DNA of 64,000 bases, taken from VXRN01 sp963664365 (GTDB lineage: Bacteria; Chloroflexota; Dehalococcoidia; Lucifugimonadales; UBA1123). Position 1 is the first letter of the stretch. Each line of letters starts with the position of its first letter. Where the stretch lies: NCBI GenBank assembly GCA_963664365.1, contig OY761144.1, forward strand, positions 248,001-312,000. Reading direction: 5' to 3'. Shown piece after piece: positions 33,149 to 41,848 of this stretch. Below the pieces are notes generated by a model. That model did not search any database. It worked only from the letters and a program-made list of their open reading frames with translations, and was not told the origin of the DNA. A program made the position numbers and the translations under genes.

Positions 33149-33961
33149 ATGAAGATTCTGGTCACAAACGACGATGGGATTGACTCCCCCGGCATCCGGG
33201 CTCTCGCCGAAGCGATGAGCCGAGTCGGGGAGGCGCTCATTGTTGCCCCGGACCGAGAGCAGAGCGGCGTTGGCACCGCCCGATCTCTTCATAACGGCAT
33301 CGCTGTTGCTGAACGAACGTCTGCCATCGAGGGAGCGCGTGCCTATGCGGTCAGCGGCACTCCGAGCGATTGTGTGGTCCTGGGCCTAGGTCCATTGGCT
33401 GAAGGCGAGATTGACCTCGTCGTCTCCGGCATCAACACGGGGGCCAACGTGGGCATCGGCGTACTTGGATCAGGGACCGCCATGGCGACCCGGACGGCTT
33501 GGGATCGAAGGATTCCGTCAATTGCCATGTCTCTGAGCAGACGTGGACCCCATGACCGTAAAGAGTTGCTTTTCGACCTCGCCGCTGCGGTTTCCGAATT
33601 GTTGGCGCGCGGCGTGGCGGACGGTGAAATGCCGCCGGGCATAGCGCTCAATGTGAACGTTCCCAGTGTCCCCCGCGGAGAATTCCGGGGTATTGCCGTC
33701 ACAAGACTCTCTCCTATCGGCTACTGGAGGTTGAGTACGGAACAGGACGGCGATGGACTCTACTACAACAAGCTCTCCGCAATCGCGGCGGACCATCCCG
33801 ACATCGAAGAGGGGACGGATGTCTGGGCTCTCAATCGGGGGCTCATATCAATCACCCCGATACGCTTCGAGGTCACCGACCATAGACTCATACCAACGCT
33901 GAGTGAGCATACTAGTCGCTTAGAATCCGGTCTCAAGCAGATGATGGTGGGGTTACACTGA
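33149..33961 (+). CDS. surE: 5'/3'-nucleotidase SurE
   Basis: ATG 33149 gives the usual SurE start MKILVTNDDGIDSPGI, with the metal-binding Asp pair in NDDG. It is followed by PDREQSGVGTARSLH (substrate Ser), AVSGTPSDCVVLG and VSGINTGANVGI (metal Asn). The 270-residue length is normal. SurE dephosphorylates nucleoside monophosphates and is a stationary-phase survival protein in enterics. The frame is open upstream to 33131. It lies between the importer operon and the SDR gene and may be in its own unit. Confidence 0.92.
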   Translation: MKILVTNDDGIDSPGIRALAEAMSRVGEALIVAPDREQSGVGTARSLHNGIAVAERTSAIEGARAYAVSGTPSDCVVLGLGPLAEGEIDLVVSGINTGANVGIGVLGSGTAMATRTAWDRRIPSIAMSLSRRGPHDRKELLFDLAAAVSELLARGVADGEMPPGIALNVNVPSVPRGEFRGIAVTRLSPIGYWRLSTEQDGDGLYYNKLSAIAADHPDIEEGTDVWALNRGLISITPIRFEVTDHRLIPTLSEHTSRLESGLKQMMVGLH

Positions 33962-33989
33962 CGAGTATATCCAAGGAAGGGAGAATACA

Positions 33990-34760
33990 GTGACAGACAA
34001 AAATGGAAGACTTGCAGGCAAAGTGGCCATTGTAACTGGCGCCGGGCGTGGAATCGGTCGGGCCACGGCTCTAGCGCTCGCTCGGGAGGGGGCGAACGTT
34101 GTCCTGGCGGCGAGGAGCGTCTCAGAGATCGAAGCGGTCGCCGACGAGATCCGAAGCGCGGGGCGGGAGTCGCTTCCGGTCCCGACGGACGTATCCAAGA
34201 AGTCCGAAGTGGAGTCGATGGTCGAACAGGCCCTGGACCGCTTCGGCAAAGTTGATATCCTGGTGAACAACGCGGGGGTGGGCGGTCTCAATCCTATCCC
34301 CCTGATCCGTGAGGAGGACTGGGACCTGAACATCGCCGTCAACCTCAAAGCGGTCTTTCTCTGCACGCAGGCCGTCTTTAGTCACATGTGTGAGCAAGGA
34401 CACGGGCACATCGTCAACGTCTCCTCTCTCGCCGGCAAGCACCCGGGCGCCAGGTATGGGGCCTACTGTGCTGCCAAGTTTGGGGTTACCGGATTCACAG
34501 GAGTGACCAACGCGGAAGGTCGTCCGTATGGTGTGAAGGCCACCCTCGTCCAGCCCGGACCGGTGGACACAAAGATGCGCCGCGACAACCACGAAGACGA
34601 CCTGTCGAAGCTGGGCCAGCCGGAAGACGTGGCTGATCTCATCCTGCTCGCGGTGAAACAGTCGCCGCAAGTCCATACGCCCACACTGGACCTATATACG
34701 ACCTCGAATCCTGAGATCAGAATGAAGGCGGCAACCTATCGCCCCGGCCAGCGGCGATGA
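33990..34760 (+). CDS. SDR-family oxidoreductase
   Basis: This 256-residue short-chain dehydrogenase has GAGRGIG (residues about 15-21) for cofactor binding, LVNNAGVGG at about 90, and the catalytic Ser in VNVSSLAGKHPG with Tyr-x3-Lys in GAYCAAKFG. The TGAGRGIG and AARS after the second strand are compatible with NADP or NAD. Many SDRs reduce 3-oxoacyl groups, but the substrate cannot be assigned. It follows surE by 28 bp and faces the cupin gene. The GTG start at 33990 (MTDKNGRLAG) has GGAAGGGAG upstream. Confidence 0.9.
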   Translation: MTDKNGRLAGKVAIVTGAGRGIGRATALALAREGANVVLAARSVSEIEAVADEIRSAGRESLPVPTDVSKKSEVESMVEQALDRFGKVDILVNNAGVGGLNPIPLIREEDWDLNIAVNLKAVFLCTQAVFSHMCEQGHGHIVNVSSLAGKHPGARYGAYCAAKFGVTGFTGVTNAEGRPYGVKATLVQPGPVDTKMRRDNHEDDLSKLGQPEDVADLILLAVKQSPQVHTPTLDLYTTSNPEIRMKAATYRPGQRR

Positions 34761-34978
34761 GCCCAGCGAAGTTCTCTTCGCAAAGCACAGAGCGCAAGTC
34801 TTACACAAGCATTTTATGACAGTTCCCGATTTTGTACAAAAACTATACTAGAATGAGATTTATCTGCCGGACGCCTTTGTAATAATATCGAGATTGCCAA
34901 CCTGGGGCGACTTGCCTCGTCAACGCATCGTGGCTCCTCATTACGCATGCCGCAAGTCTCTTGGGTTGGCTCTTCTGT
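34761..34978. other. Intergenic region, no gene seen
   Basis: This 218-bp region lies between the convergent SDR and cupin genes. It is AT-richer than average around 34840-34890, with several TATACT-like hexamers but no downstream gene to serve. Confidence 0.5.
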
Positions 34979-35000
34979 GTCCGGGGTGAAATGCCCGGAC
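34979..35000 (-). terminator. Hairpin at the cupin gene stop
   Basis: GTCCGGG and CCCGGAC (7 bp) pair around an 8-nt loop immediately after the cupin stop on the minus strand. No T-run follows, so termination strength is uncertain. Confidence 0.35.
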
Positions 35001-35353
35001 TACTCTTCGTCCCAGGTCGTCTGGACGTTTGGAGTCGGGTGTATCCCGTAGATCAGGGCGGGCGTGTTGGTCTTGTTGGCGAAGCCGTGCTTGACGCCCG
35101 GCGGCGCGAGGACGAACTGCCCCGCGCTTACCGGATGAATCTCGTCCCCGACGTATGCTTCCAAGTCTCCGTCGGCTATGAGAATCGTCTCCTCGGTCGG
35201 GTGCGAGTGAAGGGGCGGCGAGGCTCCCGGCTCCATCACCACTTCGGCGATTGATAGCTGCGTCGAGCCGCGCGTCCCATCGACGACGGACCACCGCTTG
35301 AATCCGGGATACATCTCGGCCATCTCGACGGCCGACTTGTCCAGTATGGGCAT
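35000..35353 (-). CDS. Cupin-domain protein
   Basis: The open frame runs to 35467, but ATG 35353 (MPILDKSAVEMAEMYPG) has GGAGGG 6 nt upstream and gives a compact 117-residue protein. The cupin motifs are clear: PPLHSHPTEETILIADGDLEAYVGD (the HxH and Glu) and later PPGVKHGF (His). The set of His, His, Glu, His binds a divalent metal. Single-domain cupins of this kind can be isomerases, dioxygenases or sensors; the function cannot be narrowed. It stands alone between two convergently arranged transcription units. Confidence 0.85.
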   Translation of the reverse strand: MPILDKSAVEMAEMYPGFKRWSVVDGTRGSTQLSIAEVVMEPGASPPLHSHPTEETILIADGDLEAYVGDEIHPVSAGQFVLAPPGVKHGFANKTNTPALIYGIHPTPNVQTTWDEE

Positions 35354-35522
35354 CTGACCCTCCTTCGTGGATGGGGCGTTGGCAGGTACTTTATCAGATA
35401 GCGCCGCGCAATTGGGGAGTTTCGGAAGCGAAATTGCGTCTGAATCGCCCGGCTGCGCCATTGCCATATTTTGAGAAAAGTATTATTTTCATACTATGCT
35501 CAGAATCAAGAGAGGATCCCCT

Positions 35523-35885
35523 ATGCGCCGGACGAGCAGTCCGCTGCCTCAACAGTTAGACAAGCCCCTGGACGAGTTCCTCAGCGTCCACGTGCCGCCG
35601 TCGTCCAGTCGCGTGCCGCCGCTGTACCGCGAGACCACCAAGTGCATCTCGTACATGTGCGTTTACGCCTATGGCTGCTCCGAGCGAACCGAGCGGCCCG
35701 CGCAGGTGCTCATGCGGCGGTGTATGCGATACATGCCCGATGCTCTGAGGGTGCCGCCGAAGGTCTCTGAGTTCGCGCTGGACCTGCTGGCCAAACAGCG
35801 CCAGGCAGGCGTGGAGCACGGACGGGAGACGGCGGCCATCCTCGACGAGCGCCGCCCGGACGGTCCGTTGAGGAGGGTGGCCTGA
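35523..35885 (+). CDS. Small protein of unknown function
   Basis: ATG 35523 has AGAGAGGA 8 nt upstream and is preferred over ATG 35496. The 120-residue protein is rich in Arg and Pro. It has Cys in TKCISYMCVYAYGCSER and Cys-Met pairs (MRRCMRYM), but no recognised zinc-finger spacing. I do not recognise it. It ends about 80 bp before the IS110 element and is not interrupted by it. A weak TTGAGA/TACTAT pair lies before it. Confidence 0.5.
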   Translation: MRRTSSPLPQQLDKPLDEFLSVHVPPSSSRVPPLYRETTKCISYMCVYAYGCSERTERPAQVLMRRCMRYMPDALRVPPKVSEFALDLLAKQRQAGVEHGRETAAILDERRPDGPLRRVA

Positions 35886-35990
35886 CCCCGGACCGCCCCC
35901 CACGGACCGTATCCGTCCTCACTGGGAGCGCGGAGACTGTCCTAAGTTGGTAGGCGCTGCTCACCCGTCATTACCATGAAAATAGACAAT

Positions 35991-37199
35991 TCAGGCAGCT
36001 TGCAGGGTGACTCTGTGCCCCAGCCGTTCGAGTTGGCGAACAGCTCTGCGGGCGATGGCGGTCTTGTCGCGCTCTTCAAAGTAGTTGTGTCCCAGGTCCA
36101 CGAAAGGCTCCTTGTTCTTGATGATGGAGTGGAGAATGACGGCGATGGAGTGGGCGACGGCCATGGCGGCTTTGTTGGCTCCGATGCGTCGAGCCAGGCG
36201 GTGGTACTGTGCTCCCAGGTAGGTTTTGGTCCGGGAGGCAGCCCTGGCAGCTTCCACCAAGGCCGACTGAAGCGAGTTGTTGCCCTTCTTGACCGGGCTT
36301 CGCTTGCTCCTGTCTGCGCTTCGCTTGTTCCCAGGACTCACCCCAGCCCACGAGGCCAAGTGTCCGGGCGTGGCAAACCTGTCCATGTCGGTACCCATCT
36401 CCGCCACGATTGTCTCAGCGGTGCGACGGCCCACCCCAGGGATGGTATCGACCACCTGTATGACATCCCTGTGCTGGTGAACCCTCCGAGACACCTCCGC
36501 GTCCAGTCTCTCAACATCGGCGTCCAAGGTGCTGAGGCGTCGCAACTGGGTGGCCAACATGAAGCGCTGGTGAGACCCCACCACGCCCTCCAGGGCCTCT
36601 TCCAGCGCATCGAGCTTCTCCCTAAGCCGTCCCTTGGCCATGTCTGCCAGCACCTTCGGGTCTTCCTCTCCATCAGCGAGGGCAGTCAGCATCATCCTGC
36701 CAGACACCCCCAGCACGTCGGTAGCTACCGATCCCAACTTGATGTTGGCACCCTCAAGTACCTTTTGTATCCTGTTGGCCTCTCGCGACCTCTCTTGGAC
36801 CAAGCTCCGCCGGTAGCGCACCAACTCCCGAAGCTCACGCTGCTCACGCTCCGGGATAAAGCTGGGCTTCAACAACCCGTGCCGCAGCAAGTCGGCTATC
36901 CATTCGGCATCCTTGACGTCGGTCTTGCGGCCCGGCACCGTCTTGATGTGATGCGCGTTGACCACCCAGACAGTGAACTCCTCCTCCAGAAGGTTGACGA
37001 CAGGCTTCCAGTAGATCCCAGTGCTCTCCATTGCCACATGAGTGACACCTTGCTGCCGAAGCCACTCAGACAACTTCACAAGCTGGCGCGTCGTTGTGCC
37101 AAACGTCCTCGTCTGATGAGACTCACCCGTTATTACACAGGCCACCACCGACTTCTTATGTACGTCCAGGCCACAGCACCGTTCATGTACGACTTCCAT
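35991..37199 (-). CDS. IS110-family DEDD transposase, copy 2
   Basis: The product is identical in length and residues to the transposase at 14482-15690, with the same start context (AGGAGGAG before ATG at 37199; a longer frame reaches 37271). The N-terminal RuvC-like DEDD domain (CCGLDVHKKS, MESTGIYWKP, TDVKDAEWI) and the C-terminal IPGVG/ASWAGVSP region are complete. Nothing suggests inactivation. Because the DNA between the octamers is the same length, both copies look mobile. Confidence 0.95.
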   Translation of the reverse strand: MEVVHERCCGLDVHKKSVVACVITGESHQTRTFGTTTRQLVKLSEWLRQQGVTHVAMESTGIYWKPVVNLLEEEFTVWVVNAHHIKTVPGRKTDVKDAEWIADLLRHGLLKPSFIPEREQRELRELVRYRRSLVQERSREANRIQKVLEGANIKLGSVATDVLGVSGRMMLTALADGEEDPKVLADMAKGRLREKLDALEEALEGVVGSHQRFMLATQLRRLSTLDADVERLDAEVSRRVHQHRDVIQVVDTIPGVGRRTAETIVAEMGTDMDRFATPGHLASWAGVSPGNKRSADRSKRSPVKKGNNSLQSALVEAARAASRTKTYLGAQYHRLARRIGANKAAMAVAHSIAVILHSIIKNKEPFVDLGHNYFEERDKTAIARRAVRQLERLGHRVTLQAA

Positions 37200-37382
37200 A
37201 CTTCTCCTCCTGAGACTAGCTGCCGGCCGGTGGGAGGCTGTTCTCTCAACGACTTTACCATGCGTGCTCACCGCAGTAGCGGGGCGACAATCTTATGTTC
37301 CTGCCAGCCTCCCAGGCAGATTCCGGCACGGGCTCGTGGCACCAATGACTACCGCCCTAGTTGTACCGTCCGGCGCCAAGAC
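37200..37382 (-). ncRNA. Candidate IS110 bridge (seek) RNA region, copy 2
   Basis: This is the same non-coding left end as at 14299-14481, here between the transposase start and the REP repeat. Inferred from position and family knowledge only. Confidence 0.45.
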
Positions 37383-37446
37383 ATTTTCATCCCTCTTATG
37401 TGGCCTGACAAGGCCATGGTGATTCCGGCGAAGGCCGGAATCCAGA
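37383..37446 (+). repeat. 64-bp REP-like repeat, IS-adjacent copy
   Basis: It runs from ATTTTCAT to TCCAGA and contains ATTCCGGCGAAGGCCGGAAT. Identical to 37470-37533. Confidence 0.9.
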
Positions 37447-37469
37447 GAGGCCCGGGGCTGGGCCACGCC

Positions 37470-37533
37470 ATTTTCATCCCTCTTATGTGGCCTGACAAGG
37501 CCATGGTGATTCCGGCGAAGGCCGGAATCCAGA
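37470..37533 (+). repeat. 64-bp REP-like repeat, second copy
   Basis: Identical to 37383-37446, 23 bp downstream, and without an IS next to it. It shows what an unoccupied repeat looks like. Confidence 0.9.
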
Positions 37534-37616
37534 ATTGAGGTCAGTCTGAGAAAGGCAAATACATCTGGAACCTGTACTATCCCCTGGCCACGCCTGCAAT
37601 ATCCGCCCGCGCCATC

Positions 37617-37625
37617 TGCTAGAAT
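37617..37625 (+). promoter_or_regulatory. Extended -10 promoter of trpC
   Basis: TGC followed by TAGAAT (37620-37625) is an extended -10 element 58 bp before the trpC start. No good -35 box was seen. No leader peptide or attenuator was recognised. Confidence 0.4.
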
Positions 37626-37682
37626 AGACAGACAAACGGTTGTGAACAGTGCCGCGCCAAAGGCTCTGAGAGGGCTTTCGAC

Positions 37683-38486
37683 ATGGTGGTAAAATCAGAT
37701 TCCCCCGACATCCTAAAGAAAATAGTCGAGGTCAAGAACAGGGAGGTCAGACGCCTCAAGAGCGATGTCCCTGTTGACGACCTGCTGCGCCGAATCGAAT
37801 CCCAGCCCGACCCGCTGGAGTTCGGAACCCGGCTCGTCGGCAGACGGCTGAGCGTCATTGCCGAAGTCAAGAGGGCCTCCCCTTCCAGGGGCGTGTTGCG
37901 AGAGAACCTCGACCCCGAATGGGTCGCGACCAGATACGTCGAAAACGGCGCGGCGGCGGTCTCGGTTCTGACCAACAGCGACCACTTTCACGGAAGCCTC
38001 CAAGACCTCGAAGCCGTCGCGTCCGTCGCCCACGCCGCCGGTCTTCCCGTCCTCAGAAAAGAGTTCATCTTCGACGCCTACCAGGTTCACGAGGCGCGCG
38101 CTTACGGCGCGGACGCCATCCTGCTGATCGCCTCCATGCTCAACCGCAATCAACTCACGTCCCTCAAGGAACTATCCGAAAGCTATGGCATGGAGACCCT
38201 CGTGGAGGTCCACGACGAGGAGGAGTTGGCCGAAGCCGTCGCAGTCGGGTCCAAGATCATCGGCATCAACAACCGAAACCTCAGGACGTTCCGCACGACT
38301 CTGGACATCACCCTGGAGCTCGGGCCGCTAGTCCCCAAAGACTCCGTGCTGGTCAGCGAGAGTGGCCTGAAGTCTCCTGACGACCTCAAGCTGGTCCGAG
38401 ATGCCGGGGCCTCCGCCGTCCTCATTGGCGATGCCCTCGTAACCGCCCCCGACCCCGGAGAAAAGCTAAGGGAACTGCTCGCGTGA
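37683..38486 (+). CDS. trpC: Indole-3-glycerol-phosphate synthase
   Basis: The 267-residue TIM barrel shows VIAEVKRASPSRGVL, LRKEFIFDAYQVHEARAYGADAILLI, METLVEVHDEEELAEAV, KIIGINNRNLRTF and VSESGLKSPDDL. These contain the expected catalytic Lys and Glu residues of the family. It closes the ring of carboxyphenylaminodeoxyribulose phosphate to indole-glycerol phosphate in tryptophan synthesis. The stop overlaps the trpF start as GTGA, so the two are coupled. The other trp genes are not in the window. ATG 37683 (MVVKSDSPDIL) is the start. Confidence 0.95.
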   Translation: MVVKSDSPDILKKIVEVKNREVRRLKSDVPVDDLLRRIESQPDPLEFGTRLVGRRLSVIAEVKRASPSRGVLRENLDPEWVATRYVENGAAAVSVLTNSDHFHGSLQDLEAVASVAHAAGLPVLRKEFIFDAYQVHEARAYGADAILLIASMLNRNQLTSLKELSESYGMETLVEVHDEEELAEAVAVGSKIIGINNRNLRTFRTTLDITLELGPLVPKDSVLVSESGLKSPDDLKLVRDAGASAVLIGDALVTAPDPGEKLRELLA

Positions 38487-39169
38487 CGCTCTTCAAGATA
38501 TGCGGACTCCGTGACCCGGACAGCGCGCTGGTCGCCGCCCAGTCCGGCGCAAACTTCCTCGGTTTCGTCTTCGTAGAAGGCGTGCGAAGGCAGCTGCTGC
38601 CCGAGCAGGGCGCGGCGGTCATTTCCGAATACCGATGCTCACTTTCCCCCTCTCCCTTGATGGGAGAATACTGGGGTGAGGGTGAGCGCCCCAAGATCGT
38701 CGGCCTGTTCGCCAACCAGCCCGCCGACTTCATCAACTCCGTTGCCGACCTCTGCGGCCTCGACTATGCCCAGCTATGCGGCGACGAGCCGCCCGACTTC
38801 TGGGGCTGCCTGTCCGTCCCGGTAATCAGGAAGGTAAAGGTCATCGAAGACCTCGATAAGCCCGACGCCGTAGCCCTCGCCGCTGGGGAAGTCGAAATGG
38901 CCCTCGACGCAGGCCATCTTGCCGTGCTCGACAAGCACATTGAAGGGGCTCTGGGCGGCACCGGATTCTCATTCGATTGGGATCTGGCCCGCGAAATCGC
39001 CCGCGACCACAAAGTTCTGGTCGCAGGCGGCCTCACCCCCGAAAACGTCGCCGACGCCATTAGGACAGCCCAACCCTGGGGCGTAGACGTCTCCAGCGGC
39101 GTCGAGACAAACGGCCAAAAAGACCCCGCCCGAATCCGCGCCTTCGCCAATGCGGTCAAAACGTCGTGA
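38483..39169 (+). CDS. trpF: Phosphoribosylanthranilate isomerase with an in-frame repeat insertion
   Basis: The 228-residue protein has FKICGLRDPDSALVAAQSGANFLGFVFVEG at the N-terminus (catalytic Cys), VGLFANQPADFINSVAD, and HLAVLDKHIEGALGGTGFSFDW with VLVAGGLTPENVADA (Asp and phosphate site). It isomerises N-(5-phosphoribosyl)anthranilate. Between LPEQGAAVISEY and PKIVGLFANQ lies SLSPSPLMGEYWGEGER, coded by a palindromic repeat (38645-38687). Normal TrpF proteins go from R-I/V directly to K-V-G-V-F. The insert is in a surface loop before beta-3 and does not break the frame. GTG 38483 overlaps trpC. Confidence 0.93.
   Translation: MTLFKICGLRDPDSALVAAQSGANFLGFVFVEGVRRQLLPEQGAAVISEYRCSLSPSPLMGEYWGEGERPKIVGLFANQPADFINSVADLCGLDYAQLCGDEPPDFWGCLSVPVIRKVKVIEDLDKPDAVALAAGEVEMALDAGHLAVLDKHIEGALGGTGFSFDWDLAREIARDHKVLVAGGLTPENVADAIRTAQPWGVDVSSGVETNGQKDPARIRAFANAVKTS
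38645..38687 (+). repeat. Palindromic repeat embedded in trpF
   Basis: CCCTCTCCCTTGATGGGAGA with GGTGAGGGTGAG following matches the repeat family in non-coding DNA at 28691 and 44791. It contributes 15-17 codons to the gene without shifting the frame. Confidence 0.85.
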
Positions 39170-39206
39170 GAGTGAGTCTATGCTCAGAACTCTTGCCCGC
39201 CGATTA

Positions 39207-39215
39207 TGCTATAAT
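39207..39215 (+). promoter_or_regulatory. Extended -10 promoter of the Uma2 gene
   Basis: TGC followed by TATAAT (39210-39215) is a consensus extended -10 box 75 bp before the ATG at 39291. No clear -35 box was seen. Confidence 0.6.
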
Positions 39216-39290
39216 GACCTTCAACTGTGAGAGACCTAAGACGAACCTGCATGACAACCAAGCCGACCACCCCACAACCGGAGACCGCCG

Positions 39291-39998
39291 ATGGCTACTA
39301 AGCTCGACATAGCCACCCCCGTCATCGAGGCGTTGCCCGACCCGCCCAAGAAGTACGATATGCAACAGTACGGACACTGCATAGATGCCTCTTCCACCCT
39401 CAAGGCTTACTTTGGCAGGCGCGGAGATGTTCTCGTGTCCGGCCAAGGATACCTGATCGTCAGCGCTGGCAGCGTCCGAGACTGGGGGCAGCATTTCTAC
39501 CCCGACTGCGTCGTCGCCTTCGGGGTGAATCCCAAGTCCATCGTCTCCCGGAACGGCTACGTCATCTCCGAGGTGGGCAAGCCGCCGGACTTCGTTATGG
39601 AGGTGGCCTCTAGAACGACCTCCTCGCGTGACGAGACGGTCAAGTGGGAGGGCTACGCCAATCTGAGGGTCCCCGAATACTGGGGATTCGACGGCTCCGG
39701 TGAAGGTTACTACTCCCGGAAGCTATGGGGAGGCCGCCTTGTTGGCGACGCCTACCAGTCCATTGAGGTAACGGAAGAGGCCGACGGCGAGTTGCGCGGA
39801 TACAGCCCCGTCTTGTCGCTCTACCTGTGCGCCGACGCCCAAGACCGCCTGCGCTTCTGGGATCCGATGACCCGAGAGTACCTGCTCACTCACATTGAAG
39901 CCCGAGATCGCGCCGCCGAAGCCGAGAATCGCGCCGCCGAAGCCGAAGCCGAAATCGCCAGGCTCAGGGACAGGCTTCGCCGTTCTCAACAGGGCTGA
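39291..39998 (+). CDS. Uma2-family (DUF820) putative nuclease with C-terminal coiled coil
   Basis: The 235-residue protein has the Uma2 core: YPDCVVAFGVN (Asp), PDFVMEVASRTTSSRDETVKWEGYANLRVPEYWGFD (Glu and Ser/Thr-x-D/E-K-like pattern). This is a PD-(D/E)XK-type fold, common in many copies in Cyanobacteria and Chloroflexota. The last 35 residues form a coiled coil (RAAEAENRAAEAEAEIARLRDRLRR). The function of Uma2 proteins is unsettled; nuclease activity is likely but unproven. It is in a separate unit between trpF and sdhA with its own promoter. Confidence 0.82.
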   Translation: MATKLDIATPVIEALPDPPKKYDMQQYGHCIDASSTLKAYFGRRGDVLVSGQGYLIVSAGSVRDWGQHFYPDCVVAFGVNPKSIVSRNGYVISEVGKPPDFVMEVASRTTSSRDETVKWEGYANLRVPEYWGFDGSGEGYYSRKLWGGRLVGDAYQSIEVTEEADGELRGYSPVLSLYLCADAQDRLRFWDPMTREYLLTHIEARDRAAEAENRAAEAEAEIARLRDRLRRSQQG

Positions 39999-40034
39999 CG
40001 GAAGGCGCATGGCAACCCCATCCTGAACATCCTC

Positions 40035-40065
40035 CAATCCCGTAAATCCTGCTTCAGACACCCCC
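40035..40065 (+). repeat. Dispersed repeat upstream of sdhA
   Basis: AAATCCTGCTTCAGACA is shared with 28548-28575 and 52721-52750. No gene is present in the 147-bp region 39999-40145. Confidence 0.65.
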
Positions 40066-40145
40066 GCTAAAAACCAACCACTACCCACTATCTACTAGAT
40101 ATGCTATCTTCATTGAAGAATCCGACACCCGAAAGGCAAGGCTGA

Positions 40146-41822
40146 ATGTACTCCCATGACGTGCTCATAGTCGGCGCTGGACTCGCGGGAATGCGCGCCG
40201 CGCTCTCCGCCCGACAGAACGGCGCGGACGTAGCCGTCATAACCAAAGTCCACCCCGTCAGAAGCCACTCCAACGCCGCCCAGGGAGGCATCAACGCCGC
40301 CCTCGAACACGCTGGAGACGACTGGCGAGACCACGCTTATGACACGGTCAAGGGGTCAGACTACCTCGGAGACCAGGACGCCATCGAAATCATGTGCCGC
40401 GAGGCAGGCTCCGAAGTCATCCGGATGGAGCGCTACGGCGTCACCTTCAGCCGTGACGAAGAGGGCAGGCTCGGAACCCGCGCGTTCGGCGGACAGGGGA
40501 AGGCCCGAACCTTCTTCGTCGCCGACTTCACCGGCCAGGCCATGCTCCACGTACTCTACGAACAGATCATGCGCGCCGGCGTCCGCGTTTACGAGGAGTG
40601 GTTCGTCCTCGACCTGATCATCGAAGATGGCGAGTGCGCCGGAGCCGTCGTCATGGAGATTCGCACCGGCGACGTTCATGTCATCAGGGCCAAGGCGGTC
40701 ATACTCGCCGCCGGCGGACTCGGCAGGGTCTTCGAGCCTTCCACAAACGCCCTTATATGCACCGGCGACGGCATGGCGCTCGCCTACCGCTCTGGCGCGC
40801 CCCTCATGGACATGGAGATGGTCCAGTACCACCCAACCACGCTCAAGGGCAGCGGCGTCCTAATCACCGAGGGAGCGCGCGGCGAGGGAGCGCACCTGCT
40901 CAACTCCGAGGGCCGGCGCTTCATGGAACGATACGCCCCCAACATGATGGAGCTCGCCTCCCGCGATGTCGTATCCCGCGCCGAGCAGACCGAGATCAAC
41001 GAGGGCAGGGGTGTCGATGGCTGCGTGCTCCTCGACATGACCCACCTCGGCGAGCGAGTCATACGTGAACGGCTTACTCAGATTCTCGACATTGCCCGCG
41101 ACTTCGCCAACGTCGATCTGCTCAAAGAGCCGGTGCCCATCCGCCCCGGAATGCACTACCAGATGGGCGGCGTCAAGACCGACGTGGACGGCCGGACCGT
41201 CGTTCCCGGCCTCTACGCCGCCGGCGAAGTCGCCTGCGTCAGCGTACATGGCGGCAACCGCTTGGGCGCGAACTCGCTCCTCGACACACTCGTCTTCGGA
41301 CGTAGGTCCGGCGAGCGCGCCGCCGAACTATCAGGGTCCAAGCCGCACAAAGACCTGGACGACTCAGCCGCCGACGCTCAGAAGAACGAAATCCAGCGCC
41401 TGCTGGACAACGAGCGAAACGGCGACATGTTCGGCCAGATTCGCCTCGACATGGGCGCCGCCATGAACGAGCATCTCGCCGTTTACCGCAACCAGTCGGG
41501 AATGGAGTCCGCGCTCGACACCATCCGGAGCCTCCGAGAGCGATACCGGTCCGTGTACGTCCAGGACAAGGGCAAGACCTGGAACACCAACCTCGTCTTC
41601 ACGCTCGAACTCGGCTTCATGCTCGACTGCGCCGAGGCGATCACCCTCTCCGCCATAGAGCGCACAGAGAGCAGGGGCGCGCACACCCGCGAGGACTTCC
41701 CCGACCGCCACGACGAGGAGTGGCTCAAACACATCCTGGTCAAAAGCGCCGAAGACGGCCCTTCGCTCGAATACCTACCCGTAGTAATCACCCAATGGCA
41801 ACCCCAAGTCAGAAGCTACTAG
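40146..41822 (+). CDS. sdhA: Succinate dehydrogenase/fumarate reductase flavoprotein subunit
   Basis: The 558-residue flavoprotein starts YSHDVLIVGAGLAGMRAALSARQNGADVAVITK. The His of VRSHSNAAQGGINAAL is the expected covalent FAD site. The active-site region EGARGEGAHLLNSEGRRFMERYAP and GMHYQMGGVKTD (His) precede HGGNRLGANSLLDTLVFGRRSG. It would oxidise succinate or reduce fumarate and pass electrons to SdhB. Its partner sdhB is 1.9 kb downstream, separated by a restriction-modification pair, which is unusual. ATG 40146 is preceded by AAGGCAAGG. Confidence 0.94.
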   Translation: MYSHDVLIVGAGLAGMRAALSARQNGADVAVITKVHPVRSHSNAAQGGINAALEHAGDDWRDHAYDTVKGSDYLGDQDAIEIMCREAGSEVIRMERYGVTFSRDEEGRLGTRAFGGQGKARTFFVADFTGQAMLHVLYEQIMRAGVRVYEEWFVLDLIIEDGECAGAVVMEIRTGDVHVIRAKAVILAAGGLGRVFEPSTNALICTGDGMALAYRSGAPLMDMEMVQYHPTTLKGSGVLITEGARGEGAHLLNSEGRRFMERYAPNMMELASRDVVSRAEQTEINEGRGVDGCVLLDMTHLGERVIRERLTQILDIARDFANVDLLKEPVPIRPGMHYQMGGVKTDVDGRTVVPGLYAAGEVACVSVHGGNRLGANSLLDTLVFGRRSGERAAELSGSKPHKDLDDSAADAQKNEIQRLLDNERNGDMFGQIRLDMGAAMNEHLAVYRNQSGMESALDTIRSLRERYRSVYVQDKGKTWNTNLVFTLELGFMLDCAEAITLSAIERTESRGAHTREDFPDRHDEEWLKHILVKSAEDGPSLEYLPVVITQWQPQVRSY

Positions 41823-41848
41823 CGCGGTTGCCGAGTCTATTGAAGTAA

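Larger units (their letters stand above)
35976..37390 (-). mobile_element. IS110-family insertion sequence, copy 2
   Basis: The second copy, reversed relative to copy 1, has the same length (1,415 bp between the ATGAAAAT and ATTTTCAT octamers, 1,482 bp with flanks) and an identical transposase. A 64-bp REP-like unit abuts its tnp-start end at 37383-37446, with another copy 23 bp further on. The two IS copies form a 20.2-kb inverted-repeat pair. Confidence 0.9.
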
